The notes: generated by a model from the sequence alone, not told the origin. Shown: positions 32,505 through 42,388, counted from the first letter of the stretch. The stretch: 47,217 bases of DNA from Achromobacter sp. UMC46 (GCF_014170335.1 NZ_LZZS01000041.1:1-47217); one strand, 5' to 3'. Program-made: numbers and translations.

Positions 32505-32536
32505 AAAAAGGGGCGGACGGAAGTCTGCCCCTTTTT
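32505..32536. terminator. Strong terminator after the TRAP permease
   Basis: Stem of 14 with one G-T pair: AAAAAGGGGCGGAC (32505-32518) and GTCTGCCCCTTTTT (32523-32536), loop GGAA. The A and T runs on either side could also serve the other strand. Confidence 0.92.
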
Positions 32537-32631
32537 ATTTCGCCCAATCCCGCATTTTGACAGCAAATACCGGCAGAATAGGGGCCTGGATCCACAGGGT
32601 GACGACATACAACATTCCGCCTTTTCGCCGG

Positions 32632-32660
32632 TTGCCCGGCTAAATAAATCAGCGTAAAGT
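32632..32660 (+). promoter_or_regulatory. Possible sigma-70 promoter of smg
   Basis: TTGCCC (32632-32637), 17-base spacer, TAAAGT (32655-32660), in an AT-rich stretch 68 bases before the smg start. Partial consensus match only. Confidence 0.4.
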
Positions 32661-32727
32661 AAAATTCATGTTTGCTGGTCTGCCGATCTGCGGGCCGACT
32701 GTGCAAACAGGCACAAAACTGCGCCAT

Positions 32728-33186
32728 ATGTTCGATATCCTGGTTTATCTGTTCGAGAATTACTACACGCCGCAAGCCTGTCCTGCGGCCGATGTGCTCG
32801 CTAAGCGGCTTGCCGCCGCCGGTTTCGAGCACGAAGACATCGACGACGCGCTCGGCTGGCTGTACGGTTTGGCCGAGACAACGGAACGATGCGTCGACCT
32901 CGCTCAGGCTCCCAACTCGGGAACCCGGATCTACACCGACAACGAATACAGCCAGCTCGGCACCGAATCCATCGGCTTCATCGCCTTCCTGGAATCGGCC
33001 GGCGTATTGCCGGCGCCGTTGCGCGAAATCGTCATCGACCGGGGCCTGGCTTCGCCGGAAACGCCCGTGCCGCTGTCCAAGATCAAGATCATTGCCCTCA
33101 TGGTTCTCTGGAGCCAGGAAGCCGAGATCGACAACCTGGTCCTGGAAGAGCTGCTGGACGAAGAAGGCGTGCGGTTGCTGCATTGA
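32728..33186 (+). CDS. smg: Smg family protein (DUF494)
   Basis: 152-residue Smg protein, start ATG 32728 giving MFDILVYLFENYYTPQACPA, the typical start of the family. It continues to a C-terminal helix ALMVLWSQEAEIDNLVLEEL then LDEEG. The role is unknown; smg commonly lies near dprA and topoisomerase genes, which agrees with topB here (36830), though GluQRS and a membrane protein intervene. Confidence 0.92.
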   Translation: MFDILVYLFENYYTPQACPAADVLAKRLAAAGFEHEDIDDALGWLYGLAETTERCVDLAQAPNSGTRIYTDNEYSQLGTESIGFIAFLESAGVLPAPLREIVIDRGLASPETPVPLSKIKIIALMVLWSQEAEIDNLVLEELLDEEGVRLLH

Positions 33187-33232
33187 TGACCCTGCGCCCC
33201 GGCTCCATGCTTTGGGGCCGCTTGCCGTTGCT

Positions 33233-34111
33233 GTGACCTACGTAGGCCGATTCGCCCCCAGCCCCAGCGGCCCGCTGCATGCGGGCTCGCTTGTGGCTGC
33301 GCTGGCCAGTTGGCTGGACGCGCGCGCCCACGGCGGACGCTGGCTGTTGCGCATGGAAGACGTGGACACGCCCCGCACCGTCGCGGGCGCCGCGGACGCC
33401 ATCATGGCGCAACTGGACGCACTGGGCCTGCACTGGGACGGCGGCGTCATGTGGCAATCCCGGCGCAACGCCGCGTATCAAGCCGCTTTCGACACGCTGG
33501 CCGCACGCGGCCTGATCTATGGCTGCGGCTGCACCCGGCGCGAAATCGCCGACTCCGCATTGCGCGGCCAGACCGTGCTCGGCGCGGACGGCGAACGCCC
33601 GTATCCCGGCACGTGCCGCCACGGCTTGCCGGAAGGCCGCCAGGCGCGCGCCTGGCGTCTGCGCGTGCCCGATGGGGTCGAACACTTCGAAGACCGGTGG
33701 CTGGGGCCGCAAGCGCAAGACGTGGCGCAGGCGGTGGGCGACTTCGCCTTGCGACGGGCGGACGGGCTATGGGCCTATCAACTTGCCGTGGTGGTGGACG
33801 ATGCCGAACAGGGCGTGACGGATGTGGTGCGCGGGGCCGACCTGCTGAGCTCCACGGCACGCCAGCGCGTGCTGGGCCGCTTGCTGGGCCTGCCCCCCGT
33901 GCGCTATCTGCATGTGCCGCTGATCCTGGACGCCGCCAGCGGCCTGAAACTGTCCAAGCAGAACGGTGCCCCCGCCATCGACACCAAAGCGCCCCTGGAG
34001 GCGCTACAGGGCGCCTGGCGCGCCTTGGGCTTTGCGCCGCTGGCCGCGGACACCGACCGCGGGCTATTCCTGCGTGAAGCCACCGCGCACTGGGCGCGGC
34101 GCTTCCCCTGA
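33233..34111 (+). CDS. gluQ: Glutamyl-Q tRNA(Asp) synthetase
   Basis: 292-residue GluQRS, a shortened glutamyl-tRNA synthetase that attaches Glu to the queuosine of tRNA(Asp). It starts YVGRFAPSPSGPLHAGSLVA with the HIGH-like HAGS, has the zinc-binding cysteines in YGCGCTRREI and GTCRHG, and a KMSKS-like LKLSKQNG. There is no anticodon-binding domain, as expected. The GTG start at 33233 is chosen because the family begins 3-5 residues before GRFAPSP. It is 46 bases downstream of smg. Confidence 0.92.
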   Translation: MTYVGRFAPSPSGPLHAGSLVAALASWLDARAHGGRWLLRMEDVDTPRTVAGAADAIMAQLDALGLHWDGGVMWQSRRNAAYQAAFDTLAARGLIYGCGCTRREIADSALRGQTVLGADGERPYPGTCRHGLPEGRQARAWRLRVPDGVEHFEDRWLGPQAQDVAQAVGDFALRRADGLWAYQLAVVVDDAEQGVTDVVRGADLLSSTARQRVLGRLLGLPPVRYLHVPLILDAASGLKLSKQNGAPAIDTKAPLEALQGAWRALGFAPLAADTDRGLFLREATAHWARRFP

Positions 34112-34136
34112 CTCTGACCCGGATCCGGCCTCGCCG

Positions 34137-36767
34137 CTATAGCGGTTGCAGGTCCGCCCCCAGCATCCGCACCAGCAAGGCCTCGCCGTTGTCGCCCACG
34201 CGCAGCTCGCCATAGCGGGCGACTTCGAAGCGCTTGGCTTCGCCTTCCTGGAAGAACCAGGCATTGGTCACGATGCGTACCCCGCGATCGCGCACCCGGT
34301 AGCGCAACGGCACCTCGCCGTCGGTGTGCGGATGCACCTCGGGCTGAATGCGCAACGGCGTCGCCACGCCGCGCGCGTCGGTCTGAAGCATCACATAGCC
34401 GTCGGGCTCGAAGCCCGGCAAGGGTTCGTCGTCGACAGGGCGCTCGCCGCCCAGCCGCAGGCGCGTGATGTCGCGGCTGGCCGCGAAGTCCAGCGCCATG
34501 TAGTCGCCCTGCATCAGCGACCGCGGATCCACCGGCGCCAGTTCCAGGATGACGACCTTGCCCGAGGCCAGCAGCGCTTCACGCTGCCAGATGCCGCCGT
34601 TGGCCACCACCAGCACCAGCGCCAGCCCGCCCAGGATGGCCAGCGTGCGCCAGCGCAAGGGCGCAGACACCGGCGGCAGCGGCGCGCGGCGGTTGGGGGA
34701 CTGCGTGCGCATCAGCCGCGGCACCAGCCACACCATTGCGCGCAGGACGAACAGCAGCAACGCGCCGCCGCCCAGCCACAGCGCCTTTTGCAGCAGCGGC
34801 ACATCCAGTTGGTAGTAGTACACGCCCAGGTACGCCAGCAGGCTGATCACGCCGAAGACGACCAGGCGCAGCTGGTTCAGCCCGAAACCCAGCAGCAGCC
34901 AGGCCAGGGCAAAACCCACGCCCGGGCTGGGCAACCAGAAGCCAGCCAGGATCAGCAGCGCGATCGGCACGCCCCAGGTGACGCCGGCAGTCAGCACGTG
35001 GCGGCGGGGCCACAGCACCGCCATCGCGGCCGCCGCGGGCAGCAACGCGCCGGCCGTGACGAACAGGGCGCCCTGCGGATTGAGTTGCCACATGGCGGGC
35101 AGATGCAGGATGGAGATGCCGCCCGCCAGCCACACCATGCCCTGCACCGACAGCAGGAACGCCCAGGCCAGCGGCTGCAGCGCATGGTCCCGCTTGGCGC
35201 CCCCGCGATGGCCCAGGGTCAGGATCACGGCGGTGGCCCAAGCGCCGATCACGGCGATGGGCAGCCACACGACGCTGGACAAGGCCGGATCAAAATCCAG
35301 CCACGCCTCCACCAGGTCGTCGCGCATCAGTTGGGGCGACAGGCCGCGCCAGATCAGGCTGGCACCGGCCCCCGCGATCAGCAGGCCGGACAGGAACCGC
35401 AGGATCACATCGGGACCCAGCACGTAGATGGCCGTGGCCATCAGCAGCACGAACACGCAGGCGCTGGTGAACGAGGTGGAGTCGGACAGGCCGTAAATGA
35501 TCAGCAATTGACCGGCGAAAGCCATGGCCGTGCCGCATTGCCGCCAGAAGGGGCCTGCGTCGCTACGCAGCACCGCCACACCGGCACCGCACAGGACCAG
35601 TCCGGCCACCAGCGCGCCTTCCTCGGACGTGACGATGCCCGAGAACGCGACGAACACCAGCAGCAGCAGGGTGGCCAGCCAGGCGCTCAGGCCCAGCAGG
35701 CACTGCACGTACCAGGGCGGTTCGGCGTGCGGCGCGGCGGCCGGCGCCAACTGTGCCACGGGCGCGCCCGACTCGGCCGGCTCCACGGCGTTGCCGGCTG
35801 ATGCCGAGGCCGGCTCGGCGTCGGCGGCGGCAGCCTCCGCAGCCCGGGGTTCGGCCGCCAGCTTGCGCAGCCAGCGCGCGGCCAGCACGGCTTCGGCCAT
35901 GAGCAAGGCCGCCAGCGGCAGCGCGGCCCAGACGCCGGGCTCCAGGCGCAACAGCCATTCGCCCACGAAGCGCAGCGACACGCAGATGACGCCCGCCGCC
36001 AGCATGGCCAGGATGACCAGGTCGCGGCGGACCCGCTGATAATAAAAGCCCAGGCCCGCCGTCACGGCGAGCCATGCGATGCCGCTGACCCCCTGTTCGC
36101 GGCCGAAAAAGAAGCCGACGAACATCAGGGACATGACCAGCGCGGTGATGACCAGCGCCGCCAGGACGCGCGGGCCGATCAGCGTGCTGGCGCGCCAGCG
36201 GTGCGCCGCCAGCTCCCAGCCGAGCAGCAGCGCGAGGTTCAGCCCCGCCATGACGAGGGTGACGGCGTCCGATCCGCCAAACACCGACAGCCATGAGAAC
36301 ATCCGTTCGCCCAGCCAGAGCGCGGCCGCCACGTTCAGCACCAGGATCCACAGCAGCCACACCGCCTGGCTGGCCGCGGCCAGTGCCCAGGGCAGCAGCA
36401 ACAGCGCCCACCAGGCGAACAATTCCCAGGTATCCGCGCCAGTCTGGTAAGTTTGGCCTAATAACGCGAGCAGGGCGCCCAGCAGGATGCCGGCCAACGC
36501 CAGGAGCGCGCCAGGAATGCTGCGCCGCACCCCGGGAGTGCCCCGAAGTCGCAATCCGGCCCAGGCGGCGGCCAGGGCGGAAACGGCCAGCAGGCCCTGC
36601 GTGCCGGCGAAGCGCTGCACTTTTGTCATGTCCTGCCAGTTGGCGGCGACCCAGCAAATCGCGGCGCTGCCCAGCAGCAAAACGCCTAGCCAAAGGGTGC
36701 TTCGCGCCAGGAATTGGCGCCAAGCGTGCAGTTCGGATCCCGCTTGCCTTTCAGTGCCGACTTGCAT
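34137..36767 (-). CDS. GDYXXLXY / DUF2157-DUF4401 membrane protein
   Basis: 876-residue membrane protein in which three normally separate or fused domains occur in order: DUF2157 (about residues 1-160, starting SELHAWRQFLARSTLWLGVL), a long DUF4401-like region with many helices, and a C-terminal GDYXXLXY domain with GDYMALDF at 754-761. About 18-20 hydrophobic segments are seen. A low-complexity Ala/Glu-rich linker (about residues 305-345) separates two halves. The function of this family is unknown. ATG 36767 has GGAG upstream. It shares a 62-base divergent promoter region with topB and overlaps no other gene. Confidence 0.88.
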   Translation of the reverse strand: MQVGTERQAGSELHAWRQFLARSTLWLGVLLLGSAAICWVAANWQDMTKVQRFAGTQGLLAVSALAAAWAGLRLRGTPGVRRSIPGALLALAGILLGALLALLGQTYQTGADTWELFAWWALLLLPWALAAASQAVWLLWILVLNVAAALWLGERMFSWLSVFGGSDAVTLVMAGLNLALLLGWELAAHRWRASTLIGPRVLAALVITALVMSLMFVGFFFGREQGVSGIAWLAVTAGLGFYYQRVRRDLVILAMLAAGVICVSLRFVGEWLLRLEPGVWAALPLAALLMAEAVLAARWLRKLAAEPRAAEAAAADAEPASASAGNAVEPAESGAPVAQLAPAAAPHAEPPWYVQCLLGLSAWLATLLLLVFVAFSGIVTSEEGALVAGLVLCGAGVAVLRSDAGPFWRQCGTAMAFAGQLLIIYGLSDSTSFTSACVFVLLMATAIYVLGPDVILRFLSGLLIAGAGASLIWRGLSPQLMRDDLVEAWLDFDPALSSVVWLPIAVIGAWATAVILTLGHRGGAKRDHALQPLAWAFLLSVQGMVWLAGGISILHLPAMWQLNPQGALFVTAGALLPAAAAMAVLWPRRHVLTAGVTWGVPIALLILAGFWLPSPGVGFALAWLLLGFGLNQLRLVVFGVISLLAYLGVYYYQLDVPLLQKALWLGGGALLLFVLRAMVWLVPRLMRTQSPNRRAPLPPVSAPLRWRTLAILGGLALVLVVANGGIWQREALLASGKVVILELAPVDPRSLMQGDYMALDFAASRDITRLRLGGERPVDDEPLPGFEPDGYVMLQTDARGVATPLRIQPEVHPHTDGEVPLRYRVRDRGVRIVTNAWFFQEGEAKRFEVARYGELRVGDNGEALLVRMLGADLQPL

Positions 36768-36829
36768 CTGGCGAATCTCCGATCTTATTATCCGCGCTAC
36801 TAAGGCGGGACTACCGCCACTGGATACAC

Positions 36830-39478
36830 ATGAATAAAACGCTGATTATTGCCGAGAAGCCCTCGGTGGCCCTTGATATATCACGCGCCTTGGGAGGCTT
36901 TGCGCGCGAGGGCGACTATTTTGAAAGCGAACGTTACGTACTGGCTTCCAGCATCGGCCACTTGCTGAGCTTGGTCGCGCCCAACGATCCGGTCAAGGGA
37001 AAGTGGAGCTTCGCGCACCTGCCCGTGATTCCGCCGGAATTCGAGTTGGGCCCCACCGACAAGAAATCCGCCGAACGCCTGAAGCTGCTGGTCCGCCTGG
37101 CCAAGCGCAAGGACGTGGATTCGATCATCAATGCCTGTGACGCGGGACGAGAAGGCGAACTGATCTTCCGCTACATCATTCAGTATGCGGGCGTGAAAAA
37201 GCCGATCCAGCGCCTGTGGCTGCAATCCATGACGCAGGCCGCCATCCGCGACGCCTTCGCCAACCTGCGCGAAGACATCCAGCTGAAACCGCTGGAAGCG
37301 GCCGCGCGCTCGCGCGCCGAAGCCGACTGGCTGGTCGGGATCAACGGCACGCGCGCCATGACCGCCTTCAACAGCAAGGACGGCGGCTTCTTCAAGACGC
37401 CGGTCGGCCGGGTGCAAACGCCCACGCTGGCCATCGTGGCCGAGCGCGAAGAGCGCATCCGCCGCTTCGTGCCGCGCGACTACTGGGAAGTGCGCGCCAC
37501 CTTCATCGCGGCCGCCGGCCTGTACGAAGGCCGCTGGATCGACCCGCAATTCAAGAAAGACGACCGCGACCCGGAAAAGCGCGAATCGCGCCTGTGGTCG
37601 GCCGCTGCCGCGCAAAGCGTGGTGGCCGCCTGCCGCGACCAGCCGGGCAACGTCACCGAAGAATCCAAGCCGTCGACCCAGATGTCGCCGGCGCTGTACG
37701 ACCTGACCTCGCTGCAGCGCGAGGCCAACGGCCGGTTCGGCTTTTCGGCCAAGACCACGCTGTCGCTCGCCCAGACCCTGTACGAACGCCACAAGGCGCT
37801 GACCTACCCGCGTACCGATTCGCGCTATCTGCCCGAGGACTACATCGCCACGGTGCAGGAAACGATGCGCGCGCTGGCCAAGGGCGGCTCGAACGCCGTC
37901 GGCGGCCTGTCCCGCCACGCGGACACGGTCGTCAGCCAGCAGTGGGTGAAGCCGAACCGCCGCATCTTCGACAACAAGAAGGTGTCGGACCACTTTGCCA
38001 TCATCCCCACGCTGCAGATCCCGCACGACCTGAGCGAAGCCGAGGCCAAGCTGTACGACCTGGTGCTCAAGCGCTTTTTGGCCGTGTTCTTCCCGGCCGC
38101 GGAATACCGCGTCACTACCCGCCTGACCGAAGTGCAGGGGCACCGCTTCCGCACCGACGGCAAGGTGCTGGTCACCCCGGGCTGGCTGGCCGTCTACGGC
38201 AAGGAAGCCCAGGGCGAAGACGCCAACCTGGTCCCGGTAGCCGATGGCGAGACCGTGCGCACCGAGGACGTCGAAGCCGTGGGCCTGTCGACCAAGCCGC
38301 CGGCCCGATTCAACGAAGGCACCTTGCTGTCCGCCATGGAAGGCGCCGGCAAGCTGGTGGACGACGAAGAGCTGCGCGAAGCCATGTCCGAACGCGGCCT
38401 GGGCACGCCGGCCACGCGCGCCGCCATCATCGAAGGCCTGCTGAACGAGGTCTACCTGCGCCGCGAAGGCCGCGACCTGGTGCCCACCGCCAAGGCGCGC
38501 CAGCTGATGACGCTGCTGTCCGGCCTGGACGTCACCGAACTGACCTCGCCCGAACTGACGGGCGAGTGGGAACACAAGCTCAAACAGATCGAGCAGGGCG
38601 GCCTGGGCCGCGAGGCCTTCATGCGCGAAATCGCGCAGATGACGCAAGTCATCGTCAAGCGCGCCAAGGAATACGAGCGCGATACGGTCCCGGGCGACTA
38701 CGCCACGCTGCAGACGCCGTGCCCCAAGTGCGGCGCCGTGGTGAAGGAGAACTACCGCCGCTTCGCCTGCACGGCTTGCGATTTTTCTATCGGCAAGCAC
38801 CCGGGCGGCCGCACGTTCGAACTGCCGGAAGTCGAAGAACTGCTGGCCAAGCGCGAAATCGGTCCGCTGCAAGGCTTCATCAGCAAGATGGGCCGGCCGT
38901 TTGCCGCCATCCTGCGCATCAGCGATGAATACAAGCTGGAATTCGACTTCGGCCAGAACGACGAAGACGACGCCGAAGCCGTGGACTTCTCCGGCCACAC
39001 GCCGGTGGGTCCGTGCCCGAAGTGCCAGTCGCGCGTGTTCGAACACGGCATGAGCTACGTCTGCGAAAAGTCCGTCGGTCCCGAAAAGACTTGCGACTTC
39101 CGCTCTGGCAAGGTCATCCTGCAGCAGGAGATCTCGGCCCAGCAGATGGGCAAGCTCTTGACCGACGGCCGCACCGACCTCTTGGACGGCTTTGTGTCCA
39201 GCCGCACCAACCGCAAGTTCAAGGCGTTCCTGGTGCGCCAGCCCGACGGCAAGGTCGGCTTCGAGTTCGAGCCGCGTCCTGAAAAGCCGGGCCGCGCGCC
39301 GGGCAAGACGGCGGCAAAGACGGCCACTAAAACCGCCACGAAGACCGCTGCGAAGAAGGCGCCGGCCAAGAAGGCCGCGGTGAAGAAGACTGCCACTAAG
39401 ACTGCCACGAAGACGGCGACCAAAACCGCCGCCAAGAAAGCGGTGAAGAAGGCCGCCCCGAAGAAAACGGCATCCTAG
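36830..39478 (+). CDS. topB: DNA topoisomerase III
   Basis: 882-residue type IA topoisomerase. ATG 36830 begins MNKTLIIAEKPSVALDISRA, the TOPRIM domain with E9 and the DAGREGE acidic triad near 104-110. The catalytic tyrosine is Y326 in LTYPRTDSRYL. A GRVQTPTL segment and zinc-binding pairs (CPKCGAVVKENYRR then ACTAC; CPKCQSRVF then CEKSVGPEKTC) follow. The protein ends with about 60 residues of Lys/Ala/Thr repeats (TATKTAAKKAPAKKAAVKKT) of histone H1 type that probably increase DNA binding. It relaxes and decatenates DNA. A terminator follows at 39559. Confidence 0.95.
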   Translation: MNKTLIIAEKPSVALDISRALGGFAREGDYFESERYVLASSIGHLLSLVAPNDPVKGKWSFAHLPVIPPEFELGPTDKKSAERLKLLVRLAKRKDVDSIINACDAGREGELIFRYIIQYAGVKKPIQRLWLQSMTQAAIRDAFANLREDIQLKPLEAAARSRAEADWLVGINGTRAMTAFNSKDGGFFKTPVGRVQTPTLAIVAEREERIRRFVPRDYWEVRATFIAAAGLYEGRWIDPQFKKDDRDPEKRESRLWSAAAAQSVVAACRDQPGNVTEESKPSTQMSPALYDLTSLQREANGRFGFSAKTTLSLAQTLYERHKALTYPRTDSRYLPEDYIATVQETMRALAKGGSNAVGGLSRHADTVVSQQWVKPNRRIFDNKKVSDHFAIIPTLQIPHDLSEAEAKLYDLVLKRFLAVFFPAAEYRVTTRLTEVQGHRFRTDGKVLVTPGWLAVYGKEAQGEDANLVPVADGETVRTEDVEAVGLSTKPPARFNEGTLLSAMEGAGKLVDDEELREAMSERGLGTPATRAAIIEGLLNEVYLRREGRDLVPTAKARQLMTLLSGLDVTELTSPELTGEWEHKLKQIEQGGLGREAFMREIAQMTQVIVKRAKEYERDTVPGDYATLQTPCPKCGAVVKENYRRFACTACDFSIGKHPGGRTFELPEVEELLAKREIGPLQGFISKMGRPFAAILRISDEYKLEFDFGQNDEDDAEAVDFSGHTPVGPCPKCQSRVFEHGMSYVCEKSVGPEKTCDFRSGKVILQQEISAQQMGKLLTDGRTDLLDGFVSSRTNRKFKAFLVRQPDGKVGFEFEPRPEKPGRAPGKTAAKTATKTATKTAAKKAPAKKAAVKKTATKTATKTATKTAAKKAVKKAAPKKTAS

Positions 39479-39558
39479 GATGGGTGAAGCGCAAGCAGGT
39501 GCCCGCAAGAACGCAGGCGCCTGTCGCGCGTAACCCATCAACCACACAGAAGCAGACC

Positions 39559-39582
39559 AACGCCCGGGCAACCGGGCGTTTT
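39559..39582 (+). terminator. Terminator after topB
   Basis: Nine-base stem AACGCCCGG/CCGGGCGTT (39559-39567, 39572-39580) with GCAA loop and a TTTT end. Confidence 0.88.
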
Positions 39583-39656
39583 CCATTGTTGGGCGGCAGA
39601 CGCTGGGGTATTGTTGACGCCAAACAGCTGCAACCCAACCAACGCCCGAGGAAGAC

Positions 39657-40715
39657 ATGACCCACCGCCCCGATTTCACTACCCGCCGCCGCGTGCTGGC
39701 CGCTGCCGGGGCGCTGGCCGGCGTCAGCCTGCTCAACGGGCGCGTGGCGTTCGCGCAGCCCAAGCTGGGCCGCGTCGTCTACGGGCAGGGCAGCATCGAC
39801 CCCTTTTTCGCGGCCGGTTACGTGGCGCTGAAGAAGGGCTATTTCGGTGAAGGCGGCCTGGACGTCGAATACCTGAATTCGCAAAGCGGCCCGCGCACCA
39901 ACCAGCTGCTGGCGGCCGGCCAGATCGTGTTCGGCGCCACGGCGGCCACCGCCGCCCCCGCGCTGACCATCGCCGGCAAGCCCGCGACGCTCGTGTTCGG
40001 CTTTGACCGCAAGCTCACCTATGCCAACGTCATCGTCCGCCGCGAAGACTTCGACAGCGGCAAGATCAAGTCGCTGAAGGACCTGGCCGGCAAGCGCGTG
40101 GGCGCCACCCAGCCCCAGTCCAGCACCTGGCTGATGGCGCTTTACCTGATGCAGAAGGCCGGCGTGGCCGACAAGGTCGACATCCGCCCGCTGGGCGACC
40201 TGGCCACGATGCTGGGCGCGCTGAAGACCGGCTCGGTGTCGGCCAGCATGGCCACCATGTCCATGATGGAACAGGCCCGCCAGGAAGGCTGGGGCGTGCC
40301 CATTTTCGACGCCACGACAGAGGCCTCGTGGAATGAATTCATGGGCGGCGACGTGCCCGGCATCGCGGCACTGACGCTGGAAGACACCATCCAGAAGCGC
40401 CCCGAAGTGGTGCAGGCCTTCGTGACCGCCATGGTCAAGGCGCAGGACTTCATCACCGCCACCAGCGCCGCCGGCATCGCCGACGTCATCTACGACGACT
40501 ACCTCAACGCCTTCCCGCGCGCGGCTATCGAGAAGACGCTGGGCGTCTACAAAGACACCGTGTTCCTGAAAGACAACATCATCACCGAAGACGCGTACAA
40601 CCGCATGACGGCCATCATGGGCGACGGCCGCCAGTTCTCGAACGACGAGATCAAGACCGTGCCTTACGCCAAATGCGTGAACATGGGATTCGTGCGGAAA
40701 GCGCGGGGCCTCTGA
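39657..40715 (+). CDS. NitT/TauT-type ABC receptor
   Basis: 352-residue receptor of the NMT1/SsuA-like group. It has a Tat-type signal (TRRRVLAAAGALAGVSLLNG) and cleavage near RVAFA-QPK. The fold shows YGQGSIDPFFAAGYVALKKG, TNQLLAAGQIVFGATAATAA and LKDLAGKRVGATQPQSSTW. It would bind a nitrate, sulfonate, taurine or pyrimidine-type compound; which is not visible. Its TGA overlaps the next ATG (TGATG at 40713-40717). Confidence 0.92.
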   Translation: MTHRPDFTTRRRVLAAAGALAGVSLLNGRVAFAQPKLGRVVYGQGSIDPFFAAGYVALKKGYFGEGGLDVEYLNSQSGPRTNQLLAAGQIVFGATAATAAPALTIAGKPATLVFGFDRKLTYANVIVRREDFDSGKIKSLKDLAGKRVGATQPQSSTWLMALYLMQKAGVADKVDIRPLGDLATMLGALKTGSVSASMATMSMMEQARQEGWGVPIFDATTEASWNEFMGGDVPGIAALTLEDTIQKRPEVVQAFVTAMVKAQDFITATSAAGIADVIYDDYLNAFPRAAIEKTLGVYKDTVFLKDNIITEDAYNRMTAIMGDGRQFSNDEIKTVPYAKCVNMGFVRKARGL

Positions 40716-41485
40716 TGATCACGCTGGACAAAGTCGGCAAGGCCTACCAGTCGCGCCAGGGCACGACGCATGCGGTGGGCGAAGTCAGCCTGACGGTCGA
40801 AGCGGGCGAATTCGTGTCCATCGTCGGCCCCTCCGGCTGCGGCAAGAGCACGCTCTTGAACATGATCGCCGGATTCTTGCGCCCCACCACCGGCGCCATC
40901 CGCGTGAACGGGCAGGTGGTGGACGGCCAAGTGCCACCCGCGCTGGGCTACATCTTCCAGAAAGACACCTTGCTGCCCTGGTTCAGCGTCAGGAAGAACG
41001 TGGCCCTGGGTTTGAAGTTCCAGGGCGTGGCCGCCGACAAGATCGAACGCCGCGTGGCGGAACTGCTGGAGCTGGGCCACCTGGGCGCCTTCGCCGACGC
41101 CTTCCCGCACCAGCTGTCGGGCGGCATGCGCCGGCGCGTGGCGCTCTTGATGAGCCTGGCCGTCGAACCGCGCATCCTGCTGCTGGACGAGCCTTTCGGC
41201 GCGCTGGACACGCACACCAAGACCCATCTGCACCGCGAGCTGATGGAGATCTGGCGCAAGCTTGGCCAGACCATCGTCATGGTCACGCACGACCTGGACG
41301 AAGCCATCCTGTTGTCGGAGCGCGTGGTGGTGCTGTCCGGCCCGCCCAGCCGCGTGCTGCTGGACGAGCGCATCCGCATCCCGCATCCGCGCGACGTCTT
41401 CACGCTGCGCGAAACCCCGCAGTTCGTCGCCCACGTGCAAAGCCTCTGGAGCGTGCTGGGCCAGCAGTTCCGCGCCGCCGCCTGA
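40715..41485 (+). CDS. NitT/TauT-type ABC ATPase
   Basis: 256-residue ATPase with Walker A VGPSGCGKSTLL, Q-loop FQKDTLLPWFSV, signature LSGGMRRRVALL, Walker B LLLDEPFGALD and the H-loop VTHDLDEA. The DTHT and LDEAILLSERVVVLSG segments are those of the TauB/SsuB/NrtD group. The start at 40715 is fixed by the overlap with the receptor stop. It is followed 13 bases later by the permease. Confidence 0.95.
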   Translation: MITLDKVGKAYQSRQGTTHAVGEVSLTVEAGEFVSIVGPSGCGKSTLLNMIAGFLRPTTGAIRVNGQVVDGQVPPALGYIFQKDTLLPWFSVRKNVALGLKFQGVAADKIERRVAELLELGHLGAFADAFPHQLSGGMRRRVALLMSLAVEPRILLLDEPFGALDTHTKTHLHRELMEIWRKLGQTIVMVTHDLDEAILLSERVVVLSGPPSRVLLDERIRIPHPRDVFTLRETPQFVAHVQSLWSVLGQQFRAAA

Positions 41486-41498
41486 ATCCCCCTGCGTC

Positions 41499-42353
41499 AT
41501 GATCCCGACTGAAACCTCCGATTCCCTGCAGGACCAGCTGCGGCTGGACCGCCGCGCCGCCATCGCCCGCCGCGTGCGCATCACCTTGTGGCAAGTGCTG
41601 ATCCTGGCCGTCATCCTGGGCGCGTGGGAGACGCTGACGCGCATTCCCTGGTTCACCCAGAACACGCTGTTCGACCCCTTCTTCATCAGCCAGCCGTCGC
41701 GCGTGGCGGTGCGGCTATGGGAATGGATGCAACCCGGGCCGCGCTCGGTCTGGCCGCACTTGTGGCTGACGCTGCAGGCCACGATGGTGGGGCTGGTGGT
41801 GGGCGTGGGCAGCGGCTTCATCGTCGGCATGACGCTCAGCCGCAGCCGCTTCCTGGCCGACGTCTTCAACCCCTTCATCGTGGCGTTCAACTCGATGCCG
41901 CGCATCGCGTTCGTGCCGCTCATCACCATGTTCTTCGGCCTGGGGCTGGCGTCCAAGGTGGTCACGTCCTGGTTCGTGGTGTTCTTCCTGGTGTTCTTCA
42001 ACACCTACAAGGGCGGCCGCAGCGTCGAACGCGAACTGGTGGACTTCTGCCGCACGCTGGGCGGTTCGCCGCGCCAGATCCTGTGGCGGGTGCGGATCCC
42101 GACGGCGGCGGCGTGGACGTTCGCCGCCTTGCCCAATGCCATCAGCTTTGCGCTGATCGGCGTGGTGCTGGCCGAATTCGTCGGGTCCACCACCGGCATG
42201 GGCTACCTGATGATCACCGCGCTGGCCACGCTGAACGCCACCGACATGTTCGCGGCCGTGACGCTGCTGTCCATCGTCGGCATCGCGCTGGTTTATTGTG
42301 TGACCTGGCTGGAACGGCGCCTGCTGCACTGGGCGCCCGAGTTCAGGGAATAA
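41499..42353 (+). CDS. NitT/TauT-type ABC permease
   Basis: 284-residue permease, start ATG 41499. Six helices are visible; the BPD loop typical of this group is LVDFCRTLGGSPRQILWRVR then IPTAAAWTFAALPNAISF. It completes a three-gene transporter with the receptor and ATPase. Confidence 0.94.
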   Translation: MIPTETSDSLQDQLRLDRRAAIARRVRITLWQVLILAVILGAWETLTRIPWFTQNTLFDPFFISQPSRVAVRLWEWMQPGPRSVWPHLWLTLQATMVGLVVGVGSGFIVGMTLSRSRFLADVFNPFIVAFNSMPRIAFVPLITMFFGLGLASKVVTSWFVVFFLVFFNTYKGGRSVERELVDFCRTLGGSPRQILWRVRIPTAAAWTFAALPNAISFALIGVVLAEFVGSTTGMGYLMITALATLNATDMFAAVTLLSIVGIALVYCVTWLERRLLHWAPEFRE

Positions 42354-42388
42354 CGGTCCCCGACGCGCAGGACCGACGGAGAATTGAC

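Noticed and set aside
32557..32580. TTGACA at 32557 as a promoter -35 of smg
   Set aside because: No acceptable -10 at 16-18 bases; the TTGCCC/TAAAGT pair downstream fits better.
34146..35801. 551-codon plus-strand frame inside the GDYXXLXY gene
   Set aside because: His/Gln/Arg-rich shadow; the opposite strand encodes a clear membrane protein.
39295..39478. Repeated DNA at the end of topB as a possible CRISPR or tandem repeat locus
   Set aside because: The repeats are imperfect coding repeats for a Lys/Ala/Thr tail, without spacers.
36881..39763. 960-codon minus-strand open frame opposite topB
   Set aside because: Complement of high-GC topB codons; the translation is low in variety and has no family features, whereas topB on the plus strand is complete.
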